From Lactobacillus amylolyticus DSM 11664 (lineage in GTDB: Bacteria; Bacillota; Bacilli; Lactobacillales; Lactobacillaceae): a stretch of 64,000 nucleotides of DNA. The position numbers and the translations under genes are program-made. The notes under the pieces are model-generated. The model was not told the origin of the DNA. It saw only the letters and a program-made list of their open reading frames with translations, and made no database searches. This document shows positions 1 through 9,320 of this stretch, piece after piece (position 1 is the first letter of the stretch; every line of letters begins with the position of its first letter). The DNA is taken from assembly GCF_000178475.1 (NCBI RefSeq), contig NZ_ADNY01000066.1, positions 62,001-126,000 of the forward strand. Direction: 5' to 3'.

Positions 1-256
1 GGATGACTTTAGCTAAATCATTCAAAACTTTTGAAGTAATATCCTCCAAAGTCTGGTTCTTGTGCATAATGTTAAAGTCATAGTCAGGCTTAATTTTAAA
101 AATATCCAAAACCTGATCCAGCATTTCACGGTGCTGCGCACTAACAACCGTTACTTCATCAAAACGCTCATCTTTTTTCAGTTTTAAAACAAGCGGTGCC
201 ATTTTGATTGCTTCTGGACGCGTACCGAAAACCGTCATTACTTTTATTTTTTTCAT
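1..256 (-). CDS. mnaA: UDP-N-acetylglucosamine 2-epimerase, N-terminal part
   Basis: The first 85 codons lie in the window; the rest runs off the left edge. The protein opens with a Rossmann strand followed by GTRPEAIKMAP, the hallmark of non-hydrolysing UDP-GlcNAc 2-epimerases, and then SAQHREMLDQVL. The family interconverts UDP-GlcNAc and UDP-ManNAc in the cytoplasm for wall polysaccharide or teichoic acid linkage units. An AAAGGA ribosome binding site lies about 11 bases before the ATG. The small membrane protein gene at 272-448 sits 15 bases upstream on the same strand, so they are probably co-transcribed. Family assignment is firm; the wall pathway it serves is inference. Confidence 0.9.
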   Translation of the reverse strand, partial: MKKIKVMTVFGTRPEAIKMAPLVLKLKKDERFDEVTVVSAQHREMLDQVLDIFKIKPDYDFNIMHKNQTLEDITSKVLNDLAKVI

Positions 257-271
257 TACGCTTTTTTTCCT

Positions 272-448
272 TTATTTCATTGGATTAAGCATGATCACTG
301 TCACTAAGCCCCAAACAAGAAATACACAAATTAATGCTGTGTATAACAAATATTTTCTTGTCTTTGGTGGCCGATTTTTATCCAAACCAAAAACCAGGCA
401 AAAACAACCAATAATAATTGCGGCAGCTGCTAATAATAAATAAAGCAT
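272..448 (-). CDS. Small two-helix membrane protein
   Basis: This 58-residue ORF has two hydrophobic stretches (about residues 1-18 and 32-55) separated by a short basic segment containing KNRPPKTRK, so it should be a small integral membrane protein. I chose the internal ATG at 448 because the longer frame would start inside the tRNA gene next door. An AAGAGA-type ribosome binding site is weakly visible. It lies just upstream of mnaA on the same strand. I do not recognise the family and assign no function. Confidence 0.55.
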   Translation of the reverse strand: MLYLLLAAAAIIIGCFCLVFGLDKNRPPKTRKYLLYTALICVFLVWGLVTVIMLNPMK

Positions 449-481
449 AAGTCTCTTTCTTATCCTAACTATTAAAAAATA

Positions 482-555
482 TGATCCTGGTGAGATTTGA
501 ACCCACGACACACGGTTTAGGAAACCGATGCTCTATCCAGCTGAGCTACAGGACC
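482..555 (-). tRNA. tRNA-Arg (anticodon CCU)
   Basis: A 74-base cloverleaf is visible on the minus strand. The acceptor stem is GGTCCTG/CAGGATC with discriminator A, the D-arm contains AGCTCAGCTGGATAGAGC, the anticodon loop is TTCCTAA, and the T-arm contains GGGTTCAAATC. The CCU anticodon reads the rare arginine codon AGG. The first anticodon-stem pair looks like a T-T mismatch. CCA is not encoded. Confidence 0.95.
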
Positions 556-606
556 AGCACAAATTAACTTTATCATAAAATGACAGTTAATTCACTATGT
601 AATAGA

Positions 607-1935
607 TTAATATTTCCGACTAAAGAACGTCCGCGGATGATTCGTATCAGCGATTTTATCAGCAGCAAAAACAAACGGTGCCCAAATCGCCAATGCAATT
701 AACATGTTGATTATTGCCAAGATAATTGCTCGCCAGTCATAATTGCAGGCCAAAAAGGAATTAAAAATCGGCGGCACAACCGATGGAACGGCAACTTGAA
801 CCGGATTGACCAAGCCCATAACGGTTATCCAATAAGAGAAAGCGACATTAACCAAGGGTGCCAGTATAAATGGAATAAAGTAAATTGGATTCAGAACAAT
901 GGGTAAACCAAAAACAACCGGTTCATTTATATTGAAAATTCCTGGAGCAAGTGCAACTTTGGCAATCGTGCGGTAATCACTACGTTTTGAAAATAGCAGA
1001 ATCGCAATAATCAGCATCAATGTACCGCCCGTTCCGCCAAACCAGGCAAAAGAATCAAATGATCCTCTTACCCAAATAAATTTCGGAACTTGAGCATTTC
1101 GAGCAGCCGTGACATTGACATTTTGCGCAGTTAACCAAATTGAATCCAAAATTGGCGATAAAACAGCCAGACCATTTAGGCCGAAAAAGCCAAAGACTTG
1201 AACTAGCAGCGTGACAAGCATGACCACACCAAAGCCTTGACCTAATTTGACTAAAGGAATTTGAATTGCTTTCAAGAGCCAGTTGCCAAAATAAGTGCCC
1301 ACAAATGTCTGAAAAAGATAATTGATTGCACCTACACCAAAGATTGCAAGAATTCCTGGAATCAAGGAATCAAATGCAGCTTGTTCAGCATGCGGCAAAT
1401 TGGCCTGCAAATGAATCATGATCCGTGCTTTATAACATAATACATAAATGCCAAAGCCGAGTGAGCCGAATAAAATGGCAGTGAATATTCCCGTGGTTGA
1501 AAATTGCTCAATGCCAAAAGCTTGTTTGACCGTAACGTTTTCACCATGAAGCTTAATCTGTGCATAATTGGCAACGCTGATCATAAAACTGGACAATGAA
1601 ATAATTGCTCCAGCCAAACGATTTGCTTCAAATGTCTTTGCCAACTGATAACCCAAGGAAACCGATAAGAATAACGCAAACAAGGCAAAACTGCCGCGCC
1701 AAACGATATTGCTGATTCTGGTCAACGGCTGCATGGCAAAAGCAAAGGTATCCCAACCCAATTGTGTTCTAGCAGCATCAATCAAGCTTTTAATCAGGAC
1801 CGCTACTGATCCAGCAATTGTAATCGGCATTACTGAAACAAAAGCATTCCTCAAAGCTACCAACCACCGAATTTGAGCGATTCGGTTAGCAATTGGCAAC
1901 AGATTATTCTCCATCCAATAAACTAATCGATTCAT
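607..1935 (-). CDS. PTS lactose/cellobiose-family EIIC permease
   Basis: This 442-residue polytopic membrane protein has the length and layout of the Lac/Cel family EIIC: an amphipathic N-terminus (ENNLLPIANRIAQIRWLVALR), about ten hydrophobic segments, and the conserved loop with GIFNINEPVVFGLPIVLNP near residues 325-345. It would carry a beta-glucoside or disaccharide across the membrane during phosphorylation. No EIIA or EIIB of this family is nearby, so it must borrow them from elsewhere. The start codon overlaps the stop of the DEAD-box gene in an ATGA arrangement, indicating translational coupling. The sugar cannot be told from sequence. Confidence 0.85.
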   Translation of the reverse strand: MNRLVYWMENNLLPIANRIAQIRWLVALRNAFVSVMPITIAGSVAVLIKSLIDAARTQLGWDTFAFAMQPLTRISNIVWRGSFALFALFLSVSLGYQLAKTFEANRLAGAIISLSSFMISVANYAQIKLHGENVTVKQAFGIEQFSTTGIFTAILFGSLGFGIYVLCYKARIMIHLQANLPHAEQAAFDSLIPGILAIFGVGAINYLFQTFVGTYFGNWLLKAIQIPLVKLGQGFGVVMLVTLLVQVFGFFGLNGLAVLSPILDSIWLTAQNVNVTAARNAQVPKFIWVRGSFDSFAWFGGTGGTLMLIIAILLFSKRSDYRTIAKVALAPGIFNINEPVVFGLPIVLNPIYFIPFILAPLVNVAFSYWITVMGLVNPVQVAVPSVVPPIFNSFLACNYDWRAIILAIINMLIALAIWAPFVFAADKIADTNHPRTFFSRKY

Positions 1936-3146
1936 TTTTTCACCTTCAAATAATGTGGATGATAACCTTTACTCTTGTTCTTTCTCTTCTTATGCTTTTT
2001 AACTTTGGCAGTGACCACTGCCGTTGCCTCTTTTTTCTTTAGTTTTGGCTTCTTTTGCGTCAAATGATAGCCCGCAAAATAAACTCGCTTAACTTCAACT
2101 TCTCCAGCCAATAGCTTTTTCAGATCACGAAAATCATGATCATCGCCTAAAGTAACAACATAGCCTTCTTTATTCATCCGACCCGTTCGTCCAGCCCGGT
2201 GAAGGTAGGTATTAACCTCGCTTGGAATCTCATAGTTAATTACATAAGTTAAACCTGGAATATCCAAACCTCTCGCCGCTAAATCCGTTGCCAGCAGCAA
2301 TTTGGTTTTGCCATTTGCTAAATCATGCAAGGCTTCTTCGCGACGCTGCTTGCTAAATTCATTAGCCAACAATTCAAATTTGGTTTTGGTGTGGCCGAAA
2401 ATTCCAGCAAATCGGACCATAGTTTGATTTGAATCAAAAAAGAGAATCCCCTTAAATTGATCAAGTTTGGTCATTCTTTGCAAGAATTCTATTTTATGAG
2501 CATTATCGACTTGCAAGAAGTAGTGTTTGGTTGTCGTCTTTTGCTCTGGACGCACATCAATTAGTAAAAAGCGGCGGGCAAAAACATCTTCGGCATCCTG
2601 CGTTATTTCGGAATCAGTTGCGCCAAACAGCAAAATCTGTGCCTCACTTGCAAGATTCTGCCCTAATGAACTAAGCAATTCCATCTTAGTAAATTCCAAT
2701 ATGTCATCAGCCTCATCGATAACCAATGACTTAATCTGGGCTACTTTTATACGTCCGCTAGAAAAGAAGTCAAAAAAACGTCCTGGAGTGGCAACAACTA
2801 CCTCTGGATGCTTTTTCTTCAGTTTATCTTCTTGACGCCCGCGATTACCAGCACCTACCAAGGACACTCCGCTTAAGCCTAGGGCATGCAAATAAGGATT
2901 AATTGCATGTCTGATTTGAACGGCTAATTCAGTAGTCGGCGCAATAATTACAGCGCTATTTGCTTCGCCCTTTTTGATTCTTTCCAAAACCGGCAACGCA
3001 TAAGCTAATGTTTTACCAGTTCCTGTTTTAGCCAGGCAAACACAGCTGGCACCATTCAAAATGGCGTCATAGCTTTCTTTTTGAATTAAGGTTGGTGTTT
3101 CTTTATGTTCTTTTGCGAGAACTGCTTTAATTTTTTCTTGATACAT
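1932..3146 (-). CDS. DEAD-box ATP-dependent RNA helicase
   Basis: This 404-residue protein shows the helicase motifs in order: motif I AKTGTGKT near residue 40, Ia APTTELAVQ, motif II DEAD (VIDEADDIL), motif III as GAT rather than the usual SAT, then RGLDIPGL and motif VI HRAGRTGR. A lysine-rich tail from about residue 370 (KVKKHKKRKNKSKG) probably gives non-specific RNA binding. These enzymes remodel RNA duplexes in ribosome assembly or cold adaptation. Its ATG overlaps the stop of the GH25-like gene by one base (TAATG), and its stop overlaps the EIIC start, so the three genes form a tight operon. The exact paralogue (CshA/CshB/YfmL type) is not resolved. Confidence 0.9.
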   Translation of the reverse strand: MYQEKIKAVLAKEHKETPTLIQKESYDAILNGASCVCLAKTGTGKTLAYALPVLERIKKGEANSAVIIAPTTELAVQIRHAINPYLHALGLSGVSLVGAGNRGRQEDKLKKKHPEVVVATPGRFFDFFSSGRIKVAQIKSLVIDEADDILEFTKMELLSSLGQNLASEAQILLFGATDSEITQDAEDVFARRFLLIDVRPEQKTTTKHYFLQVDNAHKIEFLQRMTKLDQFKGILFFDSNQTMVRFAGIFGHTKTKFELLANEFSKQRREEALHDLANGKTKLLLATDLAARGLDIPGLTYVINYEIPSEVNTYLHRAGRTGRMNKEGYVVTLGDDHDFRDLKKLLAGEVEVKRVYFAGYHLTQKKPKLKKKEATAVVTAKVKKHKKRKNKSKGYHPHYLKVKK

Positions 3147-3853
3147 TATTGTGTTAATTGTCCATATTTCTGTTTATATTGAGTAACCGAACCGTTATAA
3201 GAAAACATCGTTACTCCCTTTTCCAAGCCACTAACATCCTTGACTCGACCATTAGTAGTATAACGCCAAAATGCATATTTCATTTTATTTGGCTGCTTGC
3301 TGCCAGACGTGATAAATTGCGTTTTTGCCGGGAAAAATTTTGCATAATGATAATCGACCGCTACAATCACTTTCTTACCTGATTGCATTAATTTTTCTGC
3401 AAGCTGCCCCATTTTGCTTAGGTAGCTGCTCTTTGTACTGGCAACAGCCGGAATAAGCATAATTGGCAAACTGCCAGAATTATTGCCGACTTTTTTAACA
3501 AAATATTGATACTGCTGCTGAGGTGTTGACTGATTGCTAAAGTAAATCTCCGTGCCAAAAGCCAGCTTCGTTCCTTGAATCTGATCACGATAGGACAGAT
3601 AGTTATCATCAAAATAAGATTGTCCTTGTGTGCCGCGCAAATAAACAAAAGAAATTCCGTTTGCCTGCAATTTATGCAAATCAATGTAATCAAAATCCTG
3701 CGTCAATTCTACGCCGATGACACTGGTATTCGAATTGCTGGGCAAGGTTGTTTGCCGGCGAAAATTAAGAAAACCGATGAAAAGACCTGCCACTGCTAAA
3801 ACAAGCAACGTTAAAATCAACGGCAAAGTAAATTTATGATGAAACCTCTTCAT
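3146..3853 (-). CDS. GH25 (lysozyme-fold) lipid-anchored or secreted protein, catalytic residues apparently lost
   Basis: This 235-residue protein has one N-terminal membrane segment (about residues 9-29) followed by a glycoside hydrolase 25-like barrel. GISFVYLRGTQGQSYFDD corresponds to the family's FVYIKATEG strand, and the C-terminal FWRYTTNGRVKDVSG to the usual WQYT-G-V-GI end. The normal first aspartate motif (GIDVS) reads GVELT here, and the DxE catalytic pair after strand four is replaced by PIMLIPAV. That suggests the fold is kept but muramidase activity is reduced or absent. It is first in the operon with the helicase and EIIC. The role is unknown; the fold call is fairly secure. Confidence 0.75.
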   Translation of the reverse strand: MKRFHHKFTLPLILTLLVLAVAGLFIGFLNFRRQTTLPSNSNTSVIGVELTQDFDYIDLHKLQANGISFVYLRGTQGQSYFDDNYLSYRDQIQGTKLAFGTEIYFSNQSTPQQQYQYFVKKVGNNSGSLPIMLIPAVASTKSSYLSKMGQLAEKLMQSGKKVIVAVDYHYAKFFPAKTQFITSGSKQPNKMKYAFWRYTTNGRVKDVSGLEKGVTMFSYNGSVTQYKQKYGQLTQ

Positions 3854-3920
3854 CGCTTTTTCCTCCCTAACTAACTATTTTAACCAATCTTTTCTTCTAT
3901 ACCAAGCCCTTAATATTTTG

Positions 3921-3926
3921 TATAAT
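3921..3926 (+). promoter_or_regulatory. Probable -10 element for the amino-acid permease
   Basis: A perfect TATAAT lies 42 bases before the permease start. No convincing -35 hexamer was found at 16-18 bases upstream. The GAAAGG ribosome binding site follows at 3955-3960. Confidence 0.45.
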
Positions 3927-3968
3927 AAAAAGAGTTTGATTTATGTTCTTTTCTGAAAGGTTGATACA

Positions 3969-5293
3969 ATGAAAAGACAGATTTCCTTCACCCAGGCTCT
4001 GGCGACCGTAGTCGGATCAGTCATTGGTGCTGGAGTTTTTTTCAAAATAGGTACAATTACGGCCCAGACAGGCAGTACTTCAATGACCTTGTTTGTCTGG
4101 ATATTAGCCGGAGTAATTTCAATTGCTTCCGGCTTAACCGTTTCTGAAATTGCGGCCAGTTTGAAAGTCAACGGGGCAATTAAATATTTAGACTATACAT
4201 ATGGCAGAGTGTGGGGCTTTCTCTTCGGTTGGGCACAAATGATCGTCTACTTTCCCGCCCAAATCGGAGCCTTAAGTTCTATCTTTGGCGTTCAATTTGT
4301 TTCTTTGTTTGGCATCTCCAATAAATTTTCCAATCTAATTGCGATTTTACTGGTTCTATTCTTATTTGGAATTAACCTAATTGGAACGAAAGTTTCCAGT
4401 AAAATGCAATCAGTAATTACGGTATTAAAAATTATTCCAATTGTTTTAATCATTATCTGGGGAATTTTCAATCAAAATCGAATCAATATTCAAATTTTGC
4501 CACTTACAGTTGGTGCCGGCAAATCAATGGCTGGTGGCCTAAGTCAAGGTCTTCTTTCAGCACTTTTTGCCTTTGAAGGCTGGATTGTAGTTACTAATCT
4601 CGCCAACGAAGTAAAGAATCCTGAAAAGGACCTTTCAAGAGCCATTATTGCTGGATTGTCCATTATCACTTTGATCTACGTACTGATCAATTATACCTTT
4701 TTGACTGTTCTGCCAATTCATCAATTAGTCAATAACAACAACGCTGCTTTTGAAGCATCGAGTAAATTATTTGGTCAATTTGGCGGCAAATTGGTAACTG
4801 TCGGCATTTTGATTTCGGTCTATGGTGCAGTTTTAACGCCTTTATGCTAACAGGGATGAGAACGCCGTATATTCTTGCTCAGGACAATTTGCTCCCTTAT
4901 TCTAATAAGATTGGTAAAACTAATATCCATACTGGTGTACCAATTATTGGCGCCGTAATCGTCAATTTGATTGCAATCATTATGATTTTGCTAGGCAACT
5001 TTAATGTTCTAACTGACATGCTGGTCTTTGTCATGTGGACCTTCAATACAATGCTTTCAATTGCAGTTCTTGTTTTGCGCAAGCGGGAACCTGAATTAAA
5101 GAGACCATTCTCGGTTCCTTGGTATCCATTGATTCCACTAATTTCAATTATCGGTGGTGTTTTCATTGTTGTTTCCACAATTATCAACCAATTCATTCTT
5201 TCAATGATTGGAATTGGCTTAACCTTGCTAGGAATGCCAATTTATTATTACAAGCAAAAACAAAATAAGGCCAACAATAATTTAAAGAATTAA
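3969..5293 (+). pseudogene. APC-family amino-acid permease (SteT-like), frameshifted
   Basis: Two overlapping frames make one 12-helix amino-acid/polyamine/organocation permease of about 440 residues. The first part starts MKRQISFTQALATVVGSVIGAG, with the helix-1 glycine motif. Its frame stops at 4848, and the second frame resumes at once with LTGMRTPYILAQDNLLP, a typical helix-8/loop segment. Restoring one G near 4838 (CGCC back to CGGCC) would give a continuous T-A-F-M-L-T reading. The family includes serine/threonine exchangers. A strong terminator follows. Either a recent knock-out or a sequencing indel; nothing else in the gene looks decayed. Confidence 0.85.
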
Positions 5294-5301
5294 TTTTTGT
5301 A

Positions 5302-5335
5302 AAAAAACCTTGCCGCTTTTGGGCAAGGTTTTTTA
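5302..5335. terminator. Bidirectional intrinsic terminator
   Basis: The stem AACCTTGCC/GGCAAGGTT with a short loop is flanked by an A-run on the left and a T-run on the right. It can serve both the plus-strand permease and the minus-strand hpt gene. Confidence 0.85.
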
Positions 5336-5349
5336 TTTACCTTTTTTAA

Positions 5350-5910
5350 TTACTTGGCATATTTATCAATAATTTCTGGCTTTAATACACCGATATAAGG
5401 AATATTACGATACATGTTTAAAAAGTCTAAACCGTAGCCAACAACAAATTCGTTGCCAACTTTTGAACCATAATAATCGACTGTGACGTCAGTTGTTCTG
5501 CGAGCGTCCTTATTCAAAAGAGCACAGCACTTAACGCTCTTAGCTCCGCGACCCTTAATTAGGTCCCTCATAAACTTCAACGTTAAGCCAGTATCAACAA
5601 TATCTTCGATAATCAACACATCGCGATCTTTGACATCGGCACTAAGATCTGTCACTACTTTAATTTTTCCAGTAGATTCAAAACCATTGCCATAACTGGA
5701 AACATCAAGGAAATCTAATTGATGGGCAACATCCATTTGCCGGGTAACATCAGTTAAGAAATAAATTGCGCCTTTTAAAGCACCAACAACCAATGGTTTT
5801 TTGCCAGCATAATCTTCAGTTAATTGCTTGCCCAAGCGGACGCACATTTCATGAATGTCATCTTCAGTGAATAACTTATGATCAATAATTTGATTAATAT
5901 TATCTGCCAT
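5350..5910 (-). CDS. hpt: Hypoxanthine phosphoribosyltransferase, copy 1
   Basis: This 186-residue cytoplasmic enzyme transfers phosphoribose from PRPP to hypoxanthine (and usually guanine) for purine salvage. The PRPP-binding signature VLIIEDIVDTGLTL is near residues 97-110, VGALKGAIYFLTD forms the early loop, and NEFVVGYGLDFLNMYRNIPYIGVL is the conserved C-terminal base-binding region. A second, diverged copy lies at 38445-38981. The usual tilS/hpt/ftsH neighbourhood is absent here. Family assignment is secure; base preference versus the second copy is not visible. Confidence 0.93.
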   Translation of the reverse strand: MADNINQIIDHKLFTEDDIHEMCVRLGKQLTEDYAGKKPLVVGALKGAIYFLTDVTRQMDVAHQLDFLDVSSYGNGFESTGKIKVVTDLSADVKDRDVLIIEDIVDTGLTLKFMRDLIKGRGAKSVKCCALLNKDARRTTDVTVDYYGSKVGNEFVVGYGLDFLNMYRNIPYIGVLKPEIIDKYAK

Positions 5911-5984
5911 TTTGTTTAAATATTCCTTTACTAATAATCATTAATAAATACTCGATAAAAGTGATTATAACATCTTTATATAAA

Positions 5985-6006
5985 AAAGCGCTAGTCTCAG
6001 CGCTTT
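5985..6006 (-). terminator. Terminator of the CorC/HlyC-type gene
   Basis: AAAGCGCT/AGCGCTTT is a perfect 8-base stem with a 6-base loop. On the minus strand it is followed by TTTTTATAT, 26 bases after the stop of the upstream gene. Confidence 0.85.
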
Positions 6007-6031
6007 CTCTTAACCTTTTTAAAAATTATGC

Positions 6032-7372
6032 TTATTCTTGATCAGCATTTTTTTCACTTTCAGGTTTAACAATAAACCATCTCATAAAACCTTGCTCAAT
6101 ACTATCAAGTTTGAAATTGTAACCTTCAATTGTGATGGAATCACCCTTTTTAAGATCAGGATAATGTTCCATCATATAACCACCAATAGTAATAATATCG
6201 CTATCTTGAAAGCTCTTCAAATTAGTATGGAAGTAGCGTTCAAAATCATACAGGGTAGTTTTACCAGAAACGTGAACATTGCCTTCTTTATCCTTAATGA
6301 TGTAATCATCAGAAACATCATCAATTTCATCTTTAACGGAACCAAAGAGCTCTTCATAAATATCTTTATCAGTTACAATTCCGCTCGTACCACCGTATTC
6401 ATCAACTACCAAAACAATTGGTGTATGTTTTTGAATCATCAAATGCAAAATATCTTGAATTGGCATTGATTCAGGTACAGCAATAATTGTCCGAATAATT
6501 CTGGTTACAGGGACGTTGTTGTCCACTTGGTTTTGCTGAACTATGTCATAAGCATAAACATAACCAACGACGTCGTCTTTATCATTATCACGAACAACTG
6601 GAAAACGACTGAATCCTTCATCCAAATACATTTTAAGGGCTTGTTTAATTGTGTCAGTTGAATCAAGAACCGTTAAGCGTGTCCGGTCAGTCATAATGTC
6701 CTTTGCAACTTTATCATTAAGCTCAAAGGCACGTTCCATGTAAGTTAAATCATATTTATCAAGTGATCCACCATGAACGGCATTTTGCGATAACTTAATA
6801 ATTTCAGACTGTGAATAAATTTCGTTTTCTTCGTCAGCCGGCTGGAATCCCATTAACTTTAATAGTCCATTGGAACTCTTGTTTAAAAGCCAAACAAACG
6901 GATAAACCAAGGTATGGAACCATTGCAGCGGCGTAATGATACCCATTAAAATTTTGACCGGCATATCAATTGCAATATTCTTAGGCACGATTTCGGTAAC
7001 GACAACTTCCAAGTAAGTTAACAAAATCAAAGCTAAAATAGTACTGACTGATTTTACCAATGAAAGATTCATTGGCGTCAACTTAAATAGTTTTTCAAGA
7101 ATGGCAGCAATTGTATCACCCGAGAACCAACCTAAAATAGCACCAACTAAAGTAGTACCAACCTGGGTAGTTGACAAATACTCATTCAGATTGCGAACCA
7201 TATGCAATCCCCGTTTTACTTTTTTCTTGTTGCCCTGACCATTACTAAGCATATCTTCAAGTTGACTGGCACGAGTCTGCACTAACGCAAATTCGGCAGC
7301 AACGAAAAAGGAAGCAAAGATAAAAATAATCAGTGTTGCAATCAAATTTTCAATTATTTCAGGATCACTCAA
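6032..7372 (-). CDS. CNNM/CorC-HlyC family membrane protein with CBS pair
   Basis: This 446-residue protein has the standard layout of the DUF21-CBS-CorC_HlyC family: three to four membrane segments in residues 1-190, a CBS pair (about 205-330, with DIMTDRTRLTVLD and VVDEYGGTSGIVT), and a C-terminal CorC_HlyC domain (about 345-435). Members are linked to magnesium efflux or homeostasis; 'hemolysin' is a historical label. The start is TTG at 7372, chosen because AAAGGTGA sits at ideal distance upstream and the protein aligns from SDPEIIEN. It is followed by its own terminator. Transported ion is inferred from the family only. Confidence 0.88.
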   Translation of the reverse strand: MSDPEIIENLIATLIIFIFASFFVAAEFALVQTRASQLEDMLSNGQGNKKKVKRGLHMVRNLNEYLSTTQVGTTLVGAILGWFSGDTIAAILEKLFKLTPMNLSLVKSVSTILALILLTYLEVVVTEIVPKNIAIDMPVKILMGIITPLQWFHTLVYPFVWLLNKSSNGLLKLMGFQPADEENEIYSQSEIIKLSQNAVHGGSLDKYDLTYMERAFELNDKVAKDIMTDRTRLTVLDSTDTIKQALKMYLDEGFSRFPVVRDNDKDDVVGYVYAYDIVQQNQVDNNVPVTRIIRTIIAVPESMPIQDILHLMIQKHTPIVLVVDEYGGTSGIVTDKDIYEELFGSVKDEIDDVSDDYIIKDKEGNVHVSGKTTLYDFERYFHTNLKSFQDSDIITIGGYMMEHYPDLKKGDSITIEGYNFKLDSIEQGFMRWFIVKPESEKNADQE

Positions 7373-7444
7373 AATTTTGTCACCTTTTTAATAAGAATTT
7401 ATAAAATCTTCCGTTTACTTTCATTCTACCATTCTTATAAAAAC

Positions 7445-8102
7445 TTATTTACTCAACTTATAAATCTTTTCAAATGGTACTCTGTCTGGGTAGAACTTTG
7501 GATCATTTACTTCTGCACCATTGTCGCGATAGCCAAGTGCAATTGCCATTCCGACCATTTCATTTTCAGAAATGCCGGCATATTTGCGAACCAGGTCAGG
7601 ATAAGAAACCGATGAGTGCGCGGGCATTACTGAAATACCGTTATTAATTGCTGAAAGCTTCAAGCTTTGTGCAAAGATTCCCAAGTCAAAAACAGACCAA
7701 GCTGGGGAAATCTTAGGAATGGTCAAAAATGCAATTGCTGGTGCATTAAACATTTCCTTATTTGCTTCATTAAACAAATTAAGCTTATTTCTAAAAAAAG
7801 TATGTCTGCGAAGCACCCATTGTTGCCATGTTGCGACTTGGAAAAGTATCCCAATCAAGCGAAAGCATTGATGCAAAGTCTTCGCTTGGCTCTTTGCCAG
7901 AATCAGCGTTTTCCATTTGTGCCTGCTTTAATTTAGCTAAACTGCCACCCGTTACCATGTAGACGTGCCATGGTTGAGAATTAAGCAAGGATGGTGAATG
8001 CTGCGCATCTTTAACAATTTTAGCCAGCAATCTTTCATTTACTTTCCGGTTAGTAAATTTACGGGTTACTCTTTCCTTTTTAAAAACTTCATCAAAATCC
8101 AT
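7445..8102 (-). pseudogene. Nitroreductase family protein, frameshifted in a homopolymer
   Basis: An FMN-dependent nitroreductase of about 218 residues is split between two frames. The N-terminal part has the FMN-binding RKFTNRKV and the SPSLLNSQPWHVYMVTGG stretch. The C-terminal part has SPAWSVFDLGIFAQSLKLSA and the ending MVGMAIALGY. The break is in a run of seven T on the coding strand (positions 7793-7799); with six T the frame is continuous (ASQTYFFRNKLNLF). The family reduces nitro-compounds, quinones or flavins with NAD(P)H. A homopolymer indel like this may be a sequencing error, slippage or a true mutation. Confidence 0.85.
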
Positions 8103-8159
8103 TTAGAAGGCCCTCCTTATTTCTTAGTTTAAATTATATTAAAACCAGAATAATTTTTC

Positions 8160-8429
8160 TTACTTTTGCTCTTCTTTCTTTGCTTTTTTTTCGGCCTCTC
8201 GCTTTTTAATTGCTTCTCGCATCGCCAAGTCATTCTTGTGAACAGTATTAAGAGCCGTTATTGTCAATTCTAAACCACCAATACAAATTAATATTAGACC
8301 TAATGGAAACAAAAAGAAGAAATGCGGATTATTTTTTAATGGCGCAACAATCCCCCAACAGAGAATTCCTGCAATCATAATTACAATTCCTATAACAACA
8401 CTTTTGGTACTTGGTCTATATCTTTTCAT
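8160..8429 (-). CDS. Small membrane protein with charged tail
   Basis: This 89-residue protein has two membrane helices (about residues 10-30 and 35-60) and a very charged C-terminus rich in lysine and glutamate (KKREAEKKAKKEEQK) that probably forms a short cytoplasmic coiled coil. It begins four bases after the patatin-like gene ends on the same strand, so the two are probably co-transcribed. I do not recognise the family. Confidence 0.65.
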   Translation of the reverse strand: MKRYRPSTKSVVIGIVIMIAGILCWGIVAPLKNNPHFFFLFPLGLILICIGGLELTITALNTVHKNDLAMREAIKKREAEKKAKKEEQK

Positions 8430-8433
8430 AAAA

Positions 8434-9279
8434 TCACTCTTTCAAATATTTCTTTAAGGCTGTTACCTGCTTCTGCCCTTCATTAATTCCAATCTGGTAA
8501 ATGCGCTTTAATTCATCCTTATTAGTCTCAACCGTACCAATTTCAAGCGGATATGGCGGACGAATCACAAAAATCTTCTTTTCCTTTTCTTGCCGTTCAA
8601 TTTCATCAAGACAGCGATTATAATCTTGTGATCGTGTTTTTATTTTCTTTAAAATGGCTGGATATTGCCGTAAAACCATTTTCTCAATTGGCCACAATTT
8701 ATCTTTGCCTTTGCGATATTCTCTAGGCTGAGTAGTTATCACGACGTTTAAATCATAATGCTTTTCTACAAAGGTCAATGGTATTGAGTCGGAAACCCCA
8801 CCATCAAAATAGTAATGTCCTTTAATGGCGACAGGATGTGCAAAAAATGGAATAGAAGCCGAAGCTCTAACCCATTCAAGGTCCGTATAACTGCCATCCC
8901 TTAAAAGATGATAGTCAGCTTCACCAGTCTCAACATCAGTGGATACGCTCCAAAATTCCATTGGATTTTCTCTAAAAGTTTTTTTATCAAACGGATCGTA
9001 CTCTTCAGGAATCAAATGGTAGCAAAAATTTGCCGCATATAAATTGCCCGATTGAAACCAAGACTTCCAACTGGCATAACGTGGATTGCCAGCAAAACGT
9101 AAATTATAACGCAATACTCGTCCAGGCTGTTTAGATTTCAGATTAACGCCAAAAGCCGTACCAGCTGATACGCCAACTGCTCCGTCAAAAGTTACATTGT
9201 TTTTCATCAAGACATCAAGAACGCCAGCGGTAAACATTCCACGCATTGCACCGCCTTCAAGAACTAGTCCCTTTTTCAC
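8434..9279 (-). CDS. Patatin-like phospholipase family hydrolase
   Basis: This 281-residue protein has the patatin catalytic layout: the oxyanion loop GGAMRGMFTAGVLD at residues 7-21, the nucleophile elbow GVSAGT near residue 40, and the catalytic aspartate in FDGGVSDSIP around residue 155. It resembles the YjjU-type bacterial patatins of about 280 residues. It should be a cytoplasmic serine/aspartate acyl-hydrolase acting on lipids, but the substrate is unknown. The gene is followed at four bases by a small membrane protein gene. Confidence 0.9.
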   Translation of the reverse strand: MKKGLVLEGGAMRGMFTAGVLDVLMKNNVTFDGAVGVSAGTAFGVNLKSKQPGRVLRYNLRFAGNPRYASWKSWFQSGNLYAANFCYHLIPEEYDPFDKKTFRENPMEFWSVSTDVETGEADYHLLRDGSYTDLEWVRASASIPFFAHPVAIKGHYYFDGGVSDSIPLTFVEKHYDLNVVITTQPREYRKGKDKLWPIEKMVLRQYPAILKKIKTRSQDYNRCLDEIERQEKEKKIFVIRPPYPLEIGTVETNKDELKRIYQIGINEGQKQVTALKKYLKE

Positions 9280-9320
9280 CTGAACACCTCCATATTTACT
9301 CTACTTATTATTTTATAACA

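Noticed and set aside
7793-7799. Homopolymer of seven in the nitroreductase gene as a phase-variation switch
   Set aside because: Seven bases is short for regular slippage, and no other phase-variable features are present. A fixed mutation or sequencing error is simpler.
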